Source: Nymphaea colorata (lineage: Eukaryota > Streptophyta > Magnoliopsida > Nymphaeales > Nymphaeaceae). From it: a stretch of 34,233 nt of DNA. The notes beneath the pieces were generated by a model. The model searched no databases, was not told where the DNA came from, and saw only the letters and a list, made by a program, of their open reading frames with translations. Each line of letters begins with the position of its first letter. The stretch's first letter is position 1. Positions 31,873 through 34,233 of this stretch are shown piece by piece. A program made the translations under genes and the position numbers. The stretch is from positions 1 to 34,233 of the forward strand of contig NW_022204615.1 in assembly GCF_008831285.2 (NCBI RefSeq), given 5' to 3'.

Positions 31873-34076
31873 TCACTCCTGGAGATTATGGACTCGTTTT
31901 TTGCGGAACTTATTGGCCAGTACAACAAATCTTGTATTTTCTGTCAAAAATATGTTCGAAATTTCCATGTGGTTGCAGGGTTCAACCATTTAGTTGACTG
32001 GACTAATATCCTTGTAAGCTACTTTAAATTTTACTTTATTTCTACGAGTCACTCCGATTGAAGAATCAAGAATATTTTATCCTCCAATAGTCTTTGATTT
32101 TCGGCACTTTTTCAGGTTGATTTTGATCTCCCGTCTTTATATTGTCCTTTAGCGAATATATACCACAATATCCTTGACTATTAGAATGAAAGTGTAGATG
32201 ATTTCGATGATCCAAATGCTCATGTAGGTGATGATGAAATAGAAATGGACCGAATTTATCCTAATATCTTCTGTAAGATGATATCCATACAGAGATAAAG
32301 TGAAAAATATCCGAAGGACACTTGCAACAATGTTAAGGTAGATTCTAAAAGGGTATATGTAGATTTTATTACAGATAAATTTCACTCTAAATGCGATCCA
32401 GAATAATTCCATGAAGATGAGGACTATAGTCACTTTGCTCAAATGGCCAAACAGAAATGAATGAGTGATTCCTGAAGTAAAAGGAATGATACCGCTCTCA
32501 ACTGATTCTCCCACAAATGACATAAGTTTAAATCGATAATCTTCAGTAAAGTATTTCGACATCTTCTTATAATAGGCATAGAACCACAGCATGCAACCAA
32601 AGGCATAGAAGGTCATCAGAAAGCCAAAGCAGATCATAATTAGATTTACTATCTTGTGAGAAAAACAAGCTGAGAATAGATTTTCGCATTATCTGAAAAA
32701 GTAAAAGATGAATTATTCAATGTTGCCTTCGAACATCATAGCCAGTATCAAACCAAGAAAACAATATTTTCTCAGCATTGTAGAAACAGGTAATTTAACC
32801 AATAGCTTAAAGAGGCTCCAGCATATCAATTGAATGATGAGTATCATCGGCAGCTAGTAATAAAAATAATTTATATTATTTGCAGAAAAACTATCCCCGT
32901 TTTCATTTTTCTACAGTATGTGTTAATTAAGGTAGCCTTGCTTATAGCCGGCTGCCTCACTCAAATAGCTCAGCCCATTCTTTATCGAGCTGCAGACCAC
33001 AGAATCGTTAGAGTAAAGGTCGATAGTAGCTTCTATCAGGGTGCCCTTTGCCTGCTGCATTTTAAAGATAGCCGAAAGAAACATCTATGAAAAAACTGTG
33101 AAATTTTCCACATGAAAATAATAGAATTCTAACCTATCAAAATTTTTATAAATCTCATCAGGAGATTGCCAACAATCCTGGACCCTGGTATTTGATTCAT
33201 GGTGGAGGCAAAGGAGTTATTAAGTATGCTGCTGATGGTGGCAGAGGCAAATTGATAGTCACTGCTTTATGAAGTATCGTTCAAAGCGAGGGTTGAATTA
33301 GTTGTGGCATTCGTCTAGTTGGAGTAAGCAGATGCATTTATAGAGGGAGTAGGATTGCTGGGAGAAGTAATGTTTGTTAGGTTGTTCACAGTGGTGGAGT
33401 TGGCAGTTACATTAATAGAAACGCTTGAATTCAGAGTTGCGTTGGTTTGGGAACTGTTGTTGGATGCGTTTGTAACAGAGAGAATCTACTGAAGAGCTAC
33501 ATTTGAAATAAAGAATCCCATTATGTCAAAAATAGTTCCGACCAAATTTGTCTTCAGCATTACTATTGATAGGTTGGTCTTTCCAGCACTCAAAGTAACA
33601 GTTTCCGAGTAGTGGTACTCGTTACTTTCATTCTTGCTATCTATATAGAAATTGGCAATGAGGGTCTAGTTGGCGTAGATGGAGATGTTGGGGCTCACCA
33701 AGCATAAAGTGGAAAGCGTTTCTATAGAAAGGAGGTAAATTCCAGCTGTTAGATCCACAGATTGGCTTATATTTTTGTTGCTTGAGGGTGAGGCAGTAAT
33801 ATTGATGGCTTGCTGGTTGCTGACTTCACAAAACTGCAAAAAATCTTAGCATATGGTTGGGATGTTGATGAGTTAGCAATTATTTGTGCACTACCAGTTG
33901 GCAATTGACTTGGCTGATTTGGTATAGTCCTTTGCAGGGATATGGGGTTTTGAAAAATCTGGATTATTGATTAAATTATTTCCTAAGGTCGTGGAATTTG
34001 AGGATGATTTGGATGAAATTACTTTCACAATTGAACCAATAACGATGGCAGAGAAGAATACGTCAATTATTTTCAT
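31873..34076 (-). CDS. Signal-peptide, Asn/Thr-glycosylation-rich polytopic membrane protein
   Basis: ATG 34074-34076 starts a signal peptide (IIDVFFSAIVIGSIV). An extracellular region of about 300 residues follows: an N-terminal beta-rich part (ISIYANETLIANFYID, LSAGKTNLSIVML, typical of a jelly-roll/galactose-binding-like fold) and a Ser/Thr/Asn-rich stalk (33480-33260) packed with NxS/T sequons. After an EIYKNFDRLEF block come membrane segments near 32860, 32770, 32630 (MICFGFLMTFYAFGCMLWF), 32430 (KVTIVLIFMELFWIAF), 32320 and 32200 (FYFIITYMSIWIIEIIYTFI), and a basic cytosolic tail to TGA 31873-31875. One break near 33180 is repaired by one C. Likely a plasma-membrane protein with a large glycosylated ectodomain; family not recognised. 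Confidence 0.75.
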
Positions 34077-34233
34077 ATTTAACAATTCTTAATTTAGAAA
34101 ACGGAATTATATGTTAATTAAATAGAAAAGGTATTAAATGGAAGAAGGAATAACAATTTTCTTCCATAAATAAGAAATACCAAGTAAAATTGTTCCAAAC
34201 GGGAAAATAAATGTTACTAAATATAATATTTTT
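34077..34233. other. 5' flanking sequence of the last gene
   Basis: 157 bp of AT-rich DNA upstream of the membrane-protein gene, running to the window edge. Contains A/T-runs and no recognisable gene or telomere repeat, so the chromosome continues beyond the window. Confidence 0.5.

Noticed and set aside
31887-32060. Plus-strand 57-codon frame with a CIFC motif
   Set aside because: Lies antisense to the C-terminal tail of the membrane-protein gene, which is open and continuous with membrane helices; no independent support.

Overview
This window is one end of a ciliate somatic (macronuclear) chromosome. It opens with about 85 bp of C4A2 telomere repeat (a few C3A2 units) and then runs through roughly 15 closely packed protein genes on both strands. 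TGA is the only terminator that fits. TAA and TAG occur inside every gene, in the same frames that carry recognisable domains. At conserved positions of a Rab, a J-domain protein, a TBC domain and SDS22-like leucine-rich repeats, these codons fall where glutamate is expected, while conserved glutamines use CAA/CAG. That points to the peritrich nuclear code (UAA/UAG = Glu) and so to a peritrich-like oligohymenophorean, rather than the Tetrahymena/Paramecium code (UAR = Gln). Translations here use UAR = Glu. Introns are tiny: almost all are 19-21 nt, begin GT(A/G) and end AG.

Layout, left to right: telomere; a large subtelomeric cysteine-rich, single-pass membrane protein (174-4588, minus); an unrecognised basic/charged protein (4844-6553, minus); a divergent promoter region with a small hairpin; a Rab GTPase with three mini-introns (6995-7691, plus); two intact unrecognised minus-strand genes (7757-8518, helical; 8607-10265, coiled coil plus possible SPRY-like C-terminus); a tandem pair of giant Zn-finger/LRR proteins (10429-14958 intact; 15275-19618 broken in frame); a TBC RabGAP (19975-21254, plus); a small basic protein (about 21315-21972, minus); a very large protein ending in two nearly identical endonuclease/exonuclease/phosphatase (EEP) domains (22037-27120, minus); a DNAJC9-type J protein (27207-28035, minus); a polytopic membrane protein (28086-29332, plus); two coiled-coil proteins facing tail to tail (29412-30557 plus; 30596-31790 minus); and a secreted/polytopic glycoprotein-like membrane protein (31873-34076, minus).

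The most unusual features are (1) UAR read as Glu, (2) 13 mini-introns that all interrupt leucine-rich repeats at exactly the same residue and codon phase in both LRR paralogues, (3) an intragenic tandem duplication giving two EEP domains in one polypeptide, with almost identical interiors but diverged edges, and (4) a pattern of single-base frame breaks, nearly all compensated by one added base in a short homopolymer. Pattern (4) affects some genes heavily and leaves others (1462, 552, 381 and 253 aa) untouched. No tRNA, rRNA, CRISPR array or transposon was recognised. All domain names rest on motifs read by eye; no database search was possible.
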